Assembly (NCBI RefSeq): GCF_900100455.1
Contig: NZ_FNCV01000002.1
Location: forward strand, 248,001 to 312,000
From: Roseospirillum parvum
GTDB lineage: Bacteria; Pseudomonadota; Alphaproteobacteria; Rhodospirillales; Rhodospirillaceae
Reading direction: 5' to 3'
DNA: 64,000 bases
How positions within the stretch are numbered: the first letter of the stretch is position 1; each line of letters starts with the position of its first letter. Made by a program: the position numbers and the translations under genes. The notes beneath the pieces are model-generated. The model was not told the DNA's origin. It saw only the letters and a list, made by a program, of their open reading frames with translations, and searched no databases. Shown here piece after piece: positions 7,445 to 16,584 of the stretch.

Positions 7445-8833
7445 TCAAGCCGCCTTGCGGAAGTCGAGCACCGGGCCGAGCGAGCCATCGAGCAACTCGG
7501 TGCTGGAGATGATGTCGCGCACGTTCTGGTCGCGCTTGATCGACCCGCGGGATTTCATGTCGTTGAGGTTGGCGATCAGGCCGGCCAGCGCCTTCACGCC
7601 GGCCGGGGTGTTGATGCGCTTCTCGAAGAAGGGGCGGCCCAGCCCCTGTTTCAGCCACAGACCTTCCAGGATGTTCAGGGCCTCGCCGAAGGTGGGCGCC
7701 GGGCCGCCGCCGGGCACCGGCGTGTCGCCGGCCACCATGCCCAGGGCCGCCATCGCCTCGGGCGACAGGTACTCCATGTAGCGGTTGGCGAAGGTCAGCA
7801 ACTGGTCGACCCGGGTCTTGCGTTCGGCCACGTCCATCTCGCGCAGCTCGGCCAAAAGGTTGCCCAGCGAGGCGAGCATCCCCGGCGGCCGGGCGATGAA
7901 CTCGGCGAAACTGCCGCCGGTCAGGCTGCGCAGGGTGCCGATGTCGGTCTCGAAGCGCCGCCCCTTGACCGCCCGCTTGCCCCGCTTCTTGCGCTCGGCG
8001 TTGACCGTGTCGGTGATGTCGGTCTTGGTCCACCGGGCCAGGATGGCGATCGACTCGGGGTCCTCGATCAGGGCGACTTCCGGCCCCAGGTCGCGGATCT
8101 GCTCGACACAGTCGAAATGCTCGCCGATGGCCCGGATCAGCGCCGGGTTCCAGCGCCCGATGCCCTTGAAGTCGCCCTTCATGGCGGTCCTCAGGGCCCG
8201 CATGTGATACGGCTTCAGGGTGGCCAGGGCGGCCAGCGCCTCCGGGTCGGTACGGCCCAGCACCTGACCGGCGGCCATGCCCAGGCCCTTGGTCAGTTCG
8301 ACCATGGACAGGTTGTGCATGGGCGCCACCAGCCGGATGCGGGCCAGCCCGTCGGCCGCCGTCACCGTGCCCCTCAGCTTCTCCAGCACGAAGGTGTTGT
8401 CGGCGAAGATGATCTCCATCGCCCGGTCGATCAGCACCTTCTCCGCCGCCTCGACACTCAGCCGGCAGCAGGCGGTGGGGGTCTTGCGGTCGCTCGATTT
8501 CAGGGGCCGGCCATCGGCCCCGACAACCTGCACCAGGCCGGCCTGCCAGGCCGCCTCGAACAGGCTCAGGCCGCGCTCGATCATGAGGTCCGAGCCCAGC
8601 ACCTGATCGACCCCGGCGCCGCCCAGCACCTGCTGCCCGGCCGGCAGCACCTTGGCCTCGATGTTTTGCAGGGCGGGGTAGAGTCGGCGCACGGCGCGCA
8701 GCAGGCGTTTTTCCCGGCCCTTGCGGGTCAGCCCTTCCAGCGGGCGCGCCAGGCGCCCGGCGCCAGGCGCATCGCCGGCGTCGGCAGCCAGGCGGGTCCT
8801 GGGTCCGAAGATGCGGTTGGCGCGCGTGTCCAT
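7445..8833 (-). CDS. Unrecognised 462-aa protein
   Basis: I do not recognise this family. It is a soluble, mostly helical protein with no signal peptide or membrane segment. The N-terminal 60 residues are basic (LTRKGREKRLLRAVRRLY), and a second basic patch AERKKRGKRAVKGRRF lies near residue 280. The middle contains RAMEIIFADNTFVLEKL and a helical C-terminal half ending DFRKAA. Codon use is like its neighbours, so it looks native. It converges with the gamma-CA gene (15 bp apart) and is divergent from the leucine block, sharing the 8834-9029 region. Confidence is for being a real gene. Confidence 0.8.
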   Translation of the reverse strand: MDTRANRIFGPRTRLAADAGDAPGAGRLARPLEGLTRKGREKRLLRAVRRLYPALQNIEAKVLPAGQQVLGGAGVDQVLGSDLMIERGLSLFEAAWQAGLVQVVGADGRPLKSSDRKTPTACCRLSVEAAEKVLIDRAMEIIFADNTFVLEKLRGTVTAADGLARIRLVAPMHNLSMVELTKGLGMAAGQVLGRTDPEALAALATLKPYHMRALRTAMKGDFKGIGRWNPALIRAIGEHFDCVEQIRDLGPEVALIEDPESIAILARWTKTDITDTVNAERKKRGKRAVKGRRFETDIGTLRSLTGGSFAEFIARPPGMLASLGNLLAELREMDVAERKTRVDQLLTFANRYMEYLSPEAMAALGMVAGDTPVPGGGPAPTFGEALNILEGLWLKQGLGRPFFEKRINTPAGVKALAGLIANLNDMKSRGSIKRDQNVRDIISSTELLDGSLGPVLDFRKAA

Positions 8834-8937
8834 GGCCGGTGTGCCGGGCGTCCTGCCGAGTCGGTTGGCGAGCGCTTATTTTGGAAGGCCCGGCGGACAA
8901 AATCAATCGAGGGCTATGGCCGGGCCACGCGGTCGTA

Positions 8938-8966
8938 TTGACGTTAACGTTAACGTCAACTACATT
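8938..8966 (+). promoter_or_regulatory. 22-bp palindromic operator overlapping a promoter, probable LiuR-type site
   Basis: TTGACGTTAAC / GTTAACGTCAA (8938-8959) is a perfect palindrome. Its first six bases (TTGACG) can serve as a -35, with a -10-like TACATT at 8961-8966 after a 17-nt spacer. It lies 71 bp before the first gene of the leucine/isovalerate block. MerR-family LiuR regulators of this pathway bind ACGT-containing palindromes over the promoter, so a LiuR site is a natural guess. No such regulator is encoded in the window. It could also control the divergent gene at 8833. Confidence 0.65.
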
Positions 8967-9029
8967 CCGCCTCGTTTCCCGCGCCCCAAACCACCGCCAA
9001 GCCCCCCAAGCCCCGCCCGAGGCTTCGCC

Positions 9030-9497
9030 ATGCCCACCGCGCCGCCCGTCTTCGAGCCCCGCAACCCGGACTGGGAAGCCGACCTTCGGGCCAGCTTCGC
9101 GCGCCAGGGGGTGATGGGCCACATCGGCGCCGAACTCGGCGCCCTGGCCCCGGGGGAGGCGGAAATCCGCCTGCCCTATGGCGCGCACGTCAGCCAGCAG
9201 CACGGCTTCTTCCATGGCGGGATCATCGCCACCATCGCCGATTCGGCCGGCGGCTACGCCGGCTTTTCGCTGATGGCGGCCGGCGACGGGGTGCTGACCG
9301 TGGAATTCAAGCTGAACCTGATGGCCCCGGCCGATGGCGAGCTTCTGATCGCCCGTGGCCGGGTGCTGCGCCCCGGGCGCAGCCTGTTCGTCACCACCGC
9401 CGAGGTGGCGGTGCTGAGGAACGGCGCCGAAACCCCCTGCGCGGTGATGCAGCAGACCCTGATGCGCATCACCGGGCGCCACGACGTGACCGGCTGA
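9030..9497 (+). CDS. PaaI-family hotdog thioesterase
   Basis: A 155-aa hotdog-fold thioesterase. The key segment is [22 protein letters not shown], in which HGGxxxTxxDxAxG is the classical PaaI/4HBT-2 signature with the catalytic aspartate. It then continues [14 protein letters not shown]. As first gene after the palindrome, 32 bp before isovaleryl-CoA dehydrogenase, it probably releases CoA from branched-chain or stalled acyl-CoAs. ATG 9030 begins [13 protein letters not shown]; longer in-frame starts run through the operator region and are unlikely. Confidence 0.88.
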   Translation: MPTAPPVFEPRNPDWEADLRASFARQGVMGHIGAELGALAPGEAEIRLPYGAHVSQQHGFFHGGIIATIADSAGGYAGFSLMAAGDGVLTVEFKLNLMAPADGELLIARGRVLRPGRSLFVTTAEVAVLRNGAETPCAVMQQTLMRITGRHDVTG

Positions 9498-9529
9498 GCC
9501 GCCGCCCCAACCAGAAGGACCCTTGCGCC

Positions 9530-10699
9530 ATGGTTCAAAGCTTCCCCGGCCTCGATTTCGACCTGGGCGAAACCGCCGAGATGATCCGCGACACGGTGGC
9601 CGGCTTCGCCGCCGCCGAAATCGCCCCGCGGGCCGCCGACATCGACCGCGACAACGACTTCCCGGCCGACCTGTGGAAGAAGATGGGCGAGCTCGGCCTG
9701 CTCGGGGTGACGGTGGACGAGGAGTTGGGCGGCGCCGGCCTGGGCTACCTGGAACACGTCATCGCCATGGAGGAGATCAGCCGCGCCTCGGCCTCGGTGG
9801 GCCTGAGCTACGGGGCCCACTCCAACCTCTGCGTCAACCAGATCCGCCGCAACGGCAGCGAGGAACAGAAGCGCCGCCATCTGCCCGGGCTGATCTCCGG
9901 CGACAAGGTCGGCGCCCTGGCGATGAGCGAGCCGAGCGCCGGCTCGGACGTGGTCTCGATGCGCCTGAAGGCCGAGAAGGTGGGCGACCGCTACCGCCTG
10001 AACGGCACCAAGATGTGGATCACCAACGGCCCCGAGGCCGACGTGGTGGTGGTCTACGCCAAGACCGACCCCGCCGCCGGCCCCAAGGGCATCACCACCT
10101 TCATCGTCGAGAAGGGGATGAAGGGGTTCTCGTGCGCCCAGAAGCTGGACAAGCTGGGGATGCGCGGCTCCAACACCGGCGAGCTGGTGTTCGAGGACTG
10201 CGAGGTGCCCGAGGAGAACGTGCTGGGCGCCCTCGGCAAGGGCGTGAACGTGCTGATGAGCGGCCTCGACTACGAGCGCGCGGTGCTCGCCGGCGGGCCG
10301 CTGGGCATCATGCAGGCGGCCATGGACGTGGTCGTGCCCTACATCCACGAGCGCCAGCAGTTCGGCCAGCCGATCGGCGAGTTCCAGCTGATCCAGGGCA
10401 AGATGGCCGACATGTACACCACCCTCAATGCCTGCCGGGCCTACGTCTATGCCGTGGCCCGGGCCTGCGACGCCGGGCGGACCAGCCGCAAGGACTGCGC
10501 CGGGGCCATTCTCTACGCCGCCGAGAAGGCCACCTGGATGGCCCTGGAGGCGATCCAGACCCTTGGCGGCAACGGCTATATCAACGAATATCCCACCGGC
10601 CGCCTGCTGCGCGACGCCAAGCTGTACGAGATCGGCGCCGGAACCAGCGAGATCCGCCGCATGCTGATCGGCCGCGAGCTGTTCAAGGAAACCGCCTGA
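9530..10699 (+). CDS. liuA: Isovaleryl-CoA dehydrogenase
   Basis: A 389-aa FAD acyl-CoA dehydrogenase that converts isovaleryl-CoA to 3-methylcrotonyl-CoA in leucine breakdown, passing electrons to ETF. The catalytic base is at Glu249 in [15 protein letters not shown], the position specific to isovaleryl-CoA dehydrogenases and not the C-terminal site of other family members. FAD/substrate motifs [11 protein letters not shown] and [11 protein letters not shown] and the C-terminal [13 protein letters not shown] are present. Length is normal. The gene context (MCC, hydratase, HMG-CoA lyase) confirms the role. Confidence 0.96.
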   Translation: MVQSFPGLDFDLGETAEMIRDTVAGFAAAEIAPRAADIDRDNDFPADLWKKMGELGLLGVTVDEELGGAGLGYLEHVIAMEEISRASASVGLSYGAHSNLCVNQIRRNGSEEQKRRHLPGLISGDKVGALAMSEPSAGSDVVSMRLKAEKVGDRYRLNGTKMWITNGPEADVVVVYAKTDPAAGPKGITTFIVEKGMKGFSCAQKLDKLGMRGSNTGELVFEDCEVPEENVLGALGKGVNVLMSGLDYERAVLAGGPLGIMQAAMDVVVPYIHERQQFGQPIGEFQLIQGKMADMYTTLNACRAYVYAVARACDAGRTSRKDCAGAILYAAEKATWMALEAIQTLGGNGYINEYPTGRLLRDAKLYEIGAGTSEIRRMLIGRELFKETA

Positions 10700-10737
10700 G
10701 GGCCGGCGCGGCCCGCTCCCGCGGAGCATCGACGATC

Positions 10738-11220
10738 ATGACCGACACCCCCGCCTGGCTCGACACCGCCGAGCTTGAGGAAACCAACCGCACCGGCTAT
10801 CCGCCACCGCTCGACGAGGTGGTCGCCGGGCGCTTCCGCAAGGCCCTGGGCACCCCCTTCGGGCTGACCAACTTCGGGGTCAACATGACCCGCCTCGCCC
10901 CCGGTGCGTGGTCGGCCCTGCGCCACTGGCACCTGACCCAGGACGAGTTCATCCTGGTCCTCGAGGGCGAGCTGATGCTGTGCACCGAGGCCGGCGAAAG
11001 CCGCCTCGGCCCCGGCATGTGCGCCGGCTTCCCCAAGGGGCGGGCGGATGGCCACTGCCTGATCAACCGGGGTCTGCGCGACGCGGTCTATCTGGAGGTC
11101 GGCGACCGCGCCCCGGGCGACGTGGTCACCTACCCCGATGTCGACATGGTCGGCCACTTCGAGGAGGGCAGGTACAGCTTCACCCGCCAGTTCACTGGCC
11201 ACGACGGAACCGCTGGATGA
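10738..11220 (+). CDS. Cupin-domain protein
   Basis: A 160-aa single cupin. The metal motif 1 is at His63-x-His65 and Glu70 (RHWHLTQDEFILVLEGE), and motif 2 is GRADGHCLINRG with a candidate metal histidine. Similar small cupins occur as unassigned members of catabolic operons. Its stop overlaps the next start (ATGA at 11217-11220), so translation is coupled. Substrate or enzymatic role cannot be read from the sequence. Confidence 0.85.
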   Translation: MTDTPAWLDTAELEETNRTGYPPPLDEVVAGRFRKALGTPFGLTNFGVNMTRLAPGAWSALRHWHLTQDEFILVLEGELMLCTEAGESRLGPGMCAGFPKGRADGHCLINRGLRDAVYLEVGDRAPGDVVTYPDVDMVGHFEEGRYSFTRQFTGHDGTAG

Positions 11221-12008
11221 GCCCGCTGGCCGTCACCCAACCCGGAGCGCCCGCCGACTGGCTGGCCGACCGGCTGCCCGAGGGAGCCGAACCGCTGCTG
11301 GTCGCCGAGATCGGGCCGGTGGCGCTGGGCCTGGAGGAGGGCCCGCCGACCCTGGGCGTGGTCATCGCCATGCCGGTGCCCTGGTACCTGTCGCTGAGCG
11401 AGGGCGTGGACTGCCTGGAGGTGCCCGCCGAGGGGGACCGCCCGGCCCTGTGGGTGCGCGAGGTGCGCGGCTTCCTGCGGCTGGCCCGGCGCTCCCACCC
11501 GGAGGTCTACGAACTGGCCAAGAGCCCGCGCCGGCATCTGGACGGTGGCCTGGGGGGCGAGCTCGAGGCCCTGATGGCCGCCGGCTGGTCGCGCCAGGCC
11601 ATCGCCGGGCACGCCTTCGCCCTGGCCAAGCGGGCCCTGCCGACCTACTTCGACCCCAGGCAGGGCGGGACGCTGGTCAAGTACCTGCACGTGGTCCGCC
11701 CGCTGCTGATGGTCGAGGCGCTGCGCGCCGATCCGGCGGCCCTGCCGCCGGTCGATCTGGCCGCCCTGCTGGCCCGGGGCGTGCCCGGGGCCGACCCCGG
11801 GCTGGCCGACGATCTGCTCTGGCTGGCCGGACAGGCGGCGACCCCGCCCGAGGCCCGCGATACCGCGCGTCGGGCCGGGCTCGACCGCTGGATCAACGAC
11901 CTCCTGGACCGGGCCGAGGCAACCCTGGCCGCCCTGCCCGCCGAGCCACCGCCCCTTGAGGCGGCCGAGACCCTGTTCCGGCGCCTGATCGGCGCCGCCG
12001 CCTCTTGA
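11217..12008 (+). CDS. Nucleotidyltransferase-like protein (RlaP/YcgL-type) with degenerate active site
   Basis: A 263-aa protein. Residues 40-110 resemble the predicted DNA-polymerase-beta-type nucleotidyltransferases of the RlaP/YcgL group: PWYLSLSEGVDCLEVP, then EVRGFLRLARRSHPEVYELA, then a helical region with KYLHVVRPLLMVEALR. In active members an N-terminal GSRxxG...SDxD motif binds metal and nucleotide. Here the matching stretch reads EIGPVALGLEEGPPTLGVVI, with no aspartate pair. I infer a catalytically dead relative, perhaps regulatory or nucleotide-sensing. It is coupled to the cupin by a 4-bp overlap. Its last codons are the first copy of a tandem duplication running past the stop. 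Confidence 0.65.
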   Translation: MSPLAVTQPGAPADWLADRLPEGAEPLLVAEIGPVALGLEEGPPTLGVVIAMPVPWYLSLSEGVDCLEVPAEGDRPALWVREVRGFLRLARRSHPEVYELAKSPRRHLDGGLGGELEALMAAGWSRQAIAGHAFALAKRALPTYFDPRQGGTLVKYLHVVRPLLMVEALRADPAALPPVDLAALLARGVPGADPGLADDLLWLAGQAATPPEARDTARRAGLDRWINDLLDRAEATLAALPAEPPPLEAAETLFRRLIGAAAS

Positions 12009-12095
12009 GGCGGCCGACCATCCTTTCCGGCGCCTGAACGGCGCCCCGCCTCTCGCGAGGCGGCCGACCATCCTTTCCGGCGCCTGAACGGCGCC
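11958..12095. repeat. Three-copy tandem repeat (49-50 bp period) spanning the gene end
   Basis: Copy 1 (11958-11996) encodes the C-terminus of the preceding protein. Copies 2 (12007-12045) and 3 (12057-12095) lie after the stop and are identical to each other over 39 bp (gaggcggccgaccatccttt...). Copy 1 differs by a few substitutions. This is a tandem duplication of the 3' end of a gene. Confidence 0.9.
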
Positions 12096-12125
12096 GCCCC
12101 CCAGCCAGCCTGACGGAGACCCCCC

Positions 12126-13325
12126 ATGAGTGACCACACCCAGACCGATCCCATCGTCATCGTCGGCGCCGCCCGCACCCCGATGGGCGGCTTCCAGGGC
12201 GACCTGACGCCGCTCTCGGCCCCCGAGCTGGGCAGCGCCGCCATCGCCGAGGCCCTCAGGCGCTCCGGCGTGCCGGCCGACGACGTGGACGAGGGGGTGA
12301 TGGGCCTGTGCCTGTTCGCCGGCCTGGGCCAGGCCCCGGGGCGCCAGGCCATGCGCGGCGCCGGCCTGCCCGACTCGGCCGGGGCGACGACCATTTCCAA
12401 GATGTGCGGCTCGGGCATGAAGGCGGCCATGCTGGTCCACGACATGCTGAAGGTGGACAGTTGCACGGTCGGCGTCGCCGGCGGCATGGAGAGCATGACC
12501 AACGCCCCCTACCTGATGGCCAAGGCACGCGGCGGCCTGCGCATGGGCCACGGCGAGGTCAAGGACCACATGTTCCTGGACGGGCTGGAGGACGCCTACG
12601 ACAAGGGCCGCCTGATGGGCACCTTCGCCGAGGACTGCGCCCAGGACTACCAGTTCACCCGCGAGGCCCAGGACGCCTTCGCGGTGGCCTCGCTGACCCG
12701 GGCCAAGGCAGCCATCGACCAGGGCCGCTTCGACGCCGAGGTGGTCCCGGTCAAGGTCGCCACCCGCAAGGGCGAGGTGGAGGTGCGCCACGACGAGCAG
12801 CCGCACAAGGCCAACCTGGACAAGATCCCGACCCTCAAGCCGGCCTTCCGCAAGGACGGCACGGTGACCGCCGCCAACGCCAGTTCGATCAGCGACGGCG
12901 CCGCCGCCCTGATCCTGATGCGGGCCAGCGAGGCCGAGCGCCGGGGCCTGACGCCGCTCGCCCGCATCCACGGCCACGCCACCAATTCGCTGGCCCCCAA
13001 CCTGTTCCCGGTGGCTCCCATCGGGGCCATCCAGAAGCTGCTGGAGAAGGTGAACTGGACCACCGGCGAGGTCGACCTGTGGGAGATCAACGAGGCTTTC
13101 GCGGTGGTCACCATGGCCGCCATGCGCGACCTCAAGCTGCCCCACGAGAAGGTCAACGTGAACGGCGGCGCCTGTGCGCTGGGCCATCCGATCGGCGCTT
13201 CCGGGGCGCGGGTGCTGGTCACCCTGTTGCATGCCCTCAAGGCTTCCGGGCAAAACAAGGGGGTGGCCGCCCTGTGCATCGGCGGCGGCGAGGCCACCGC
13301 CATGGCCGTCGAGCTGATGCACTGA
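12126..13325 (+). CDS. Acetyl-CoA acetyltransferase / 3-ketoacyl-CoA thiolase
   Basis: A 399-aa thiolase. The acyl-acceptor cysteine is Cys94 in ISKMCGSGMKA. The C-terminal catalytic blocks NEAFAVV, GGACALGHPIGASGAR and CIGGGEATA are intact. In this operon it can cleave acetoacetyl-CoA or a branched 3-ketoacyl-CoA, finishing leucine or related oxidation; biosynthetic use (acetoacetyl-CoA for polyhydroxybutyrate) is equally compatible with the motifs. Followed by an SDR gene 34 bp later. Confidence 0.94.
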   Translation: MSDHTQTDPIVIVGAARTPMGGFQGDLTPLSAPELGSAAIAEALRRSGVPADDVDEGVMGLCLFAGLGQAPGRQAMRGAGLPDSAGATTISKMCGSGMKAAMLVHDMLKVDSCTVGVAGGMESMTNAPYLMAKARGGLRMGHGEVKDHMFLDGLEDAYDKGRLMGTFAEDCAQDYQFTREAQDAFAVASLTRAKAAIDQGRFDAEVVPVKVATRKGEVEVRHDEQPHKANLDKIPTLKPAFRKDGTVTAANASSISDGAAALILMRASEAERRGLTPLARIHGHATNSLAPNLFPVAPIGAIQKLLEKVNWTTGEVDLWEINEAFAVVTMAAMRDLKLPHEKVNVNGGACALGHPIGASGARVLVTLLHALKASGQNKGVAALCIGGGEATAMAVELMH

Positions 13326-13359
13326 GCGGGAGGCATCCAACAACCAACGGAGACATCCC

Positions 13360-14043
<684 letters not shown>

Positions 14044-14059
14044 GGAGCCCCGAGCGACC

Positions 14060-14716
14060 ATGCCCCGTCAGACCCTCTCCCAGCACCCCGCCCTGCAACG
14101 CATGCTGGCCGGTTTCAAGGGCTTCCGCGCCCTCTACTACGAGCAGCGCCCGGAGCGCATCAAGGACCTGATGGAAGGCTCCCAGCGCCCCGAGGTGCTG
14201 CTGATCGCCTGTTCCGATTCCCGGGTCGATCCGGCCATCGTCACCAACGCCGAGCCGGGCGAGCTGTTCATCGTGCGCAACGTCGCCAACCTGGTGCCGC
14301 CCTACCAGCCGGACGACGGCTATCACGGCACCTCGGCCGCCATCGAATACGCGGTGACGGCGCTCAAGGTGGCCCACGTCGTGGTCCTCGGCCACTCCAA
14401 CTGCGGCGGCATCCAGGCCCTGGCCGCCCACCTGGACGGCCATCAGGTGGACGGCCAGTTCGTCGGCCCGTGGATCCGCCAGCTCGAGGGCTGCCGCTGC
14501 GCCAGCGAGACAACCGGCGATTCCACCGCCGACGCCACCCGGCTGGAGCAGTGCGCCATCCTCAACAGCCTGGACAACCTGATGACCTTCCCCTTCATCG
14601 CCGAGCGGGTGAAGGACGGCACCCTGACCCTCAATGGCTGGTGGTTCGACATGACCGAGGCCCGCCTGTGGGGCGCCACCCCCGAGCACCGCACCTTCCA
14701 GGTGCTGACCGACTGA
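14060..14716 (+). CDS. Beta-class carbonic anhydrase
   Basis: A 218-aa cytoplasmic zinc enzyme interconverting CO2 and bicarbonate. The zinc ligands are Cys51 and Asp53 (with Arg55) in ACSDSRVDP, and His112 and Cys115 in LGHSNCGG, the type I beta-CA arrangement. It sits between catabolic acyl-CoA genes and upstream of the biotin carboxylase partner MCC, which consumes bicarbonate. A dedicated supply role is plausible. AAGGAG is 12 nt upstream of ATG 14060. Confidence 0.94.
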   Translation: MPRQTLSQHPALQRMLAGFKGFRALYYEQRPERIKDLMEGSQRPEVLLIACSDSRVDPAIVTNAEPGELFIVRNVANLVPPYQPDDGYHGTSAAIEYAVTALKVAHVVVLGHSNCGGIQALAAHLDGHQVDGQFVGPWIRQLEGCRCASETTGDSTADATRLEQCAILNSLDNLMTFPFIAERVKDGTLTLNGWWFDMTEARLWGATPEHRTFQVLTD

Positions 14717-14761
14717 GCCCTTTGGAAACCGAGCCCTTTGGAAAAAGGCGGAGCCCGCGCC

Positions 14762-15898
14762 ATGCACCTTGACGAGCAGCAACTCCAGATCCGCGACATG
14801 GCCCGCGCCTTCGCCCAGGGCGAGCTGGCCCCCAACGCCGAGATGTGGGACCGCGACCACACCTTCCCCGGCGAGGCCATCCGCCAGATGGGCGAGCTGG
14901 GCTTCATGGGCATGCTGGTGCCCGAGGAATGGGGCGGCGTGGGGGCCGACCACGTCTCCTACGCCCTGGCCCTGGAAGAGATCGCCGCCGGCTGCGGCGC
15001 CGTCTCGACCATCATGAGCGTGCACAACTCGGTGGCCTGCATGCCCATCCTCAAGTTCGGCACCGACGACCAGAAGGAGCGCTTCCTTCGGCCGCTGGCC
15101 GAGGGCCGCATGCTCGGCGCCTTCTGCCTGACCGAGCCGCAGGCCGGCTCCGACGCCGCCGCCCTCAAGACCCGCGCCGTGCGCGACGGCGACGGCTATG
15201 TGCTGTCGGGCACCAAGCAGTTCATCACCTCGGGCCGCGAGGGGGACTTGGCCATCGTCTTCGCCGTCACCGACCCCACGGCCGGCAAGAAGGGCATCAG
15301 CGCCTTCCTGGTCCCCACCAAGAGCCCCGGCTGGCAGGTCGCCCGCATCGAGGAGAAGCTGGGCCAGCACGCCTCGGACACCTGCCAGATCGTGCTCGAC
15401 GAGGTGCGCCTGCCGGCCGACATGCGCCTGGGCGAGGAAGGCCAGGGCTACCGCATCGCCCTGTCCAACCTGGAAGGCGGGCGGATCGGCATCGCCGCCC
15501 AGTCGGTGGGCATGGCCCGGGCCGCCTTCGAGGCGGCGCGCGCCTACGCCGCCGAGCGCCAGGCCTTCGGCAAGGCCCTGATGGAGCACCAGGCGGTGGC
15601 CTTCCGGCTGGCCGACATGGCGACCCGCATCGAGGCCGCCCGCCTGATGACCCTGTCGGCGGCCGAACGCCGCGAGGCCGGCCTGCCGTGCCTGAAAGAA
15701 GCCTCGATGGCCAAGCTGTTCGCCTCGGAAATGGCCGAGAAGGTGTGCTCGGACGCCATCCAGACCCTGGGCGGCTACGGCTACCTTAAGGATTTCCCGG
15801 TGGAAAGGTACTATCGTGACGTCAGGGTCTGCCAGATCTACGAAGGGACCAGCGATGTCCAGCGCCTGGTGATCGCCCGCGCCCTGGCCGCGGAGTAG
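14762..15898 (+). CDS. Acyl-CoA dehydrogenase (short/branched-chain type)
   Basis: A 378-aa FAD flavoprotein. Family motifs are [26 protein letters not shown] and [20 protein letters not shown]. The catalytic glutamate is in the C-terminal [16 protein letters not shown], as in short-chain, isobutyryl- and 2-methylbutyryl-type enzymes and unlike isovaleryl-CoA dehydrogenase at 9530. It probably oxidises another branched or short acyl-CoA in the same operon. The exact substrate is not decidable. A doubled GAGCCCTTTGGAAA sequence precedes the gene. Confidence 0.93.
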   Translation: MHLDEQQLQIRDMARAFAQGELAPNAEMWDRDHTFPGEAIRQMGELGFMGMLVPEEWGGVGADHVSYALALEEIAAGCGAVSTIMSVHNSVACMPILKFGTDDQKERFLRPLAEGRMLGAFCLTEPQAGSDAAALKTRAVRDGDGYVLSGTKQFITSGREGDLAIVFAVTDPTAGKKGISAFLVPTKSPGWQVARIEEKLGQHASDTCQIVLDEVRLPADMRLGEEGQGYRIALSNLEGGRIGIAAQSVGMARAAFEAARAYAAERQAFGKALMEHQAVAFRLADMATRIEAARLMTLSAAERREAGLPCLKEASMAKLFASEMAEKVCSDAIQTLGGYGYLKDFPVERYYRDVRVCQIYEGTSDVQRLVIARALAAE

Positions 15899-15930
15899 GC
15901 GCCCCACCCCCACCCCAAGGAGGGTCCGCC

Positions 15931-16533
15931 ATGGTCGCCCCCATCCTGTTCTACTTCGACTTCTCCAGCCCCTATGGCTATCTGGCCGCGCAGCGGGTCG
16001 ACGCCATGGCCGAGGTGCACGACCGCACGGTCGACTGGCGGCCCATCCTGCTCGGCCCGGCGATGAGCGAAAGCGGCAACCGCCCGCTGCTGGACCAGCC
16101 GATGAAAGGCGACTACGCGCGCCGCGACATGGAGCGCATGGCCCGCCTGTGGGGAGTGCCGTTCACCCTGCCCGAGCCCTTTCCGGTGGCCACCCTGGCC
16201 GCCGCCCGGGGCTTCTACTGGCTGTCCCAGACCGACCGCGGCCGCGCCGTGCCCTTCGCCAAGGCGGTCTATCTGGCCTATTTCGCCGAGGGGCGCGACA
16301 TCTCCAGGACCGAGGTGGTGGTCGAGGTGGCGGCCGGCCTGGGCATCGCGCCGGACGCCTTCCTGGCCGCCGTCCAGGAGCCGACCATCAAGGCCCGCCT
16401 GAAGGCCGAGGTGGCCCGGGCCATGGAACTGGGCGTCTTCGGCTCGCCCTTCCTGATCGTCGATGGCGAGCCCTTCTGGGGCGCCGACCGTCTGGAACAG
16501 GCCTCGCGCTGGCTGGCCACCAGCGGCTGGTAG
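15931..16533 (+). CDS. 2-hydroxychromene-2-carboxylate isomerase / DsbA-like (kappa GST fold) protein
   Basis: A 200-aa protein of the HCCA isomerase group: a thioredoxin fold with inserted helical domain. The N-terminus LFYFDFSSPYGYLAAQRVD has serine in place of the DsbA CxxC, as in the isomerases and kappa glutathione transferases. The cis-Pro region VFGSPFLIVDGEPFWGADRL is near the C-terminus. No aromatic degradation genes are nearby, so a glutathione-linked role in acyl-CoA catabolism is as likely as true chromene isomerisation. Confidence 0.88.
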   Translation: MVAPILFYFDFSSPYGYLAAQRVDAMAEVHDRTVDWRPILLGPAMSESGNRPLLDQPMKGDYARRDMERMARLWGVPFTLPEPFPVATLAAARGFYWLSQTDRGRAVPFAKAVYLAYFAEGRDISRTEVVVEVAAGLGIAPDAFLAAVQEPTIKARLKAEVARAMELGVFGSPFLIVDGEPFWGADRLEQASRWLATSGW

Positions 16534-16584
16534 GCCCCCCTTCCTTTCTTCCCCTTCCCCCTCCCAGGACCCGGCAGCCCGTTC

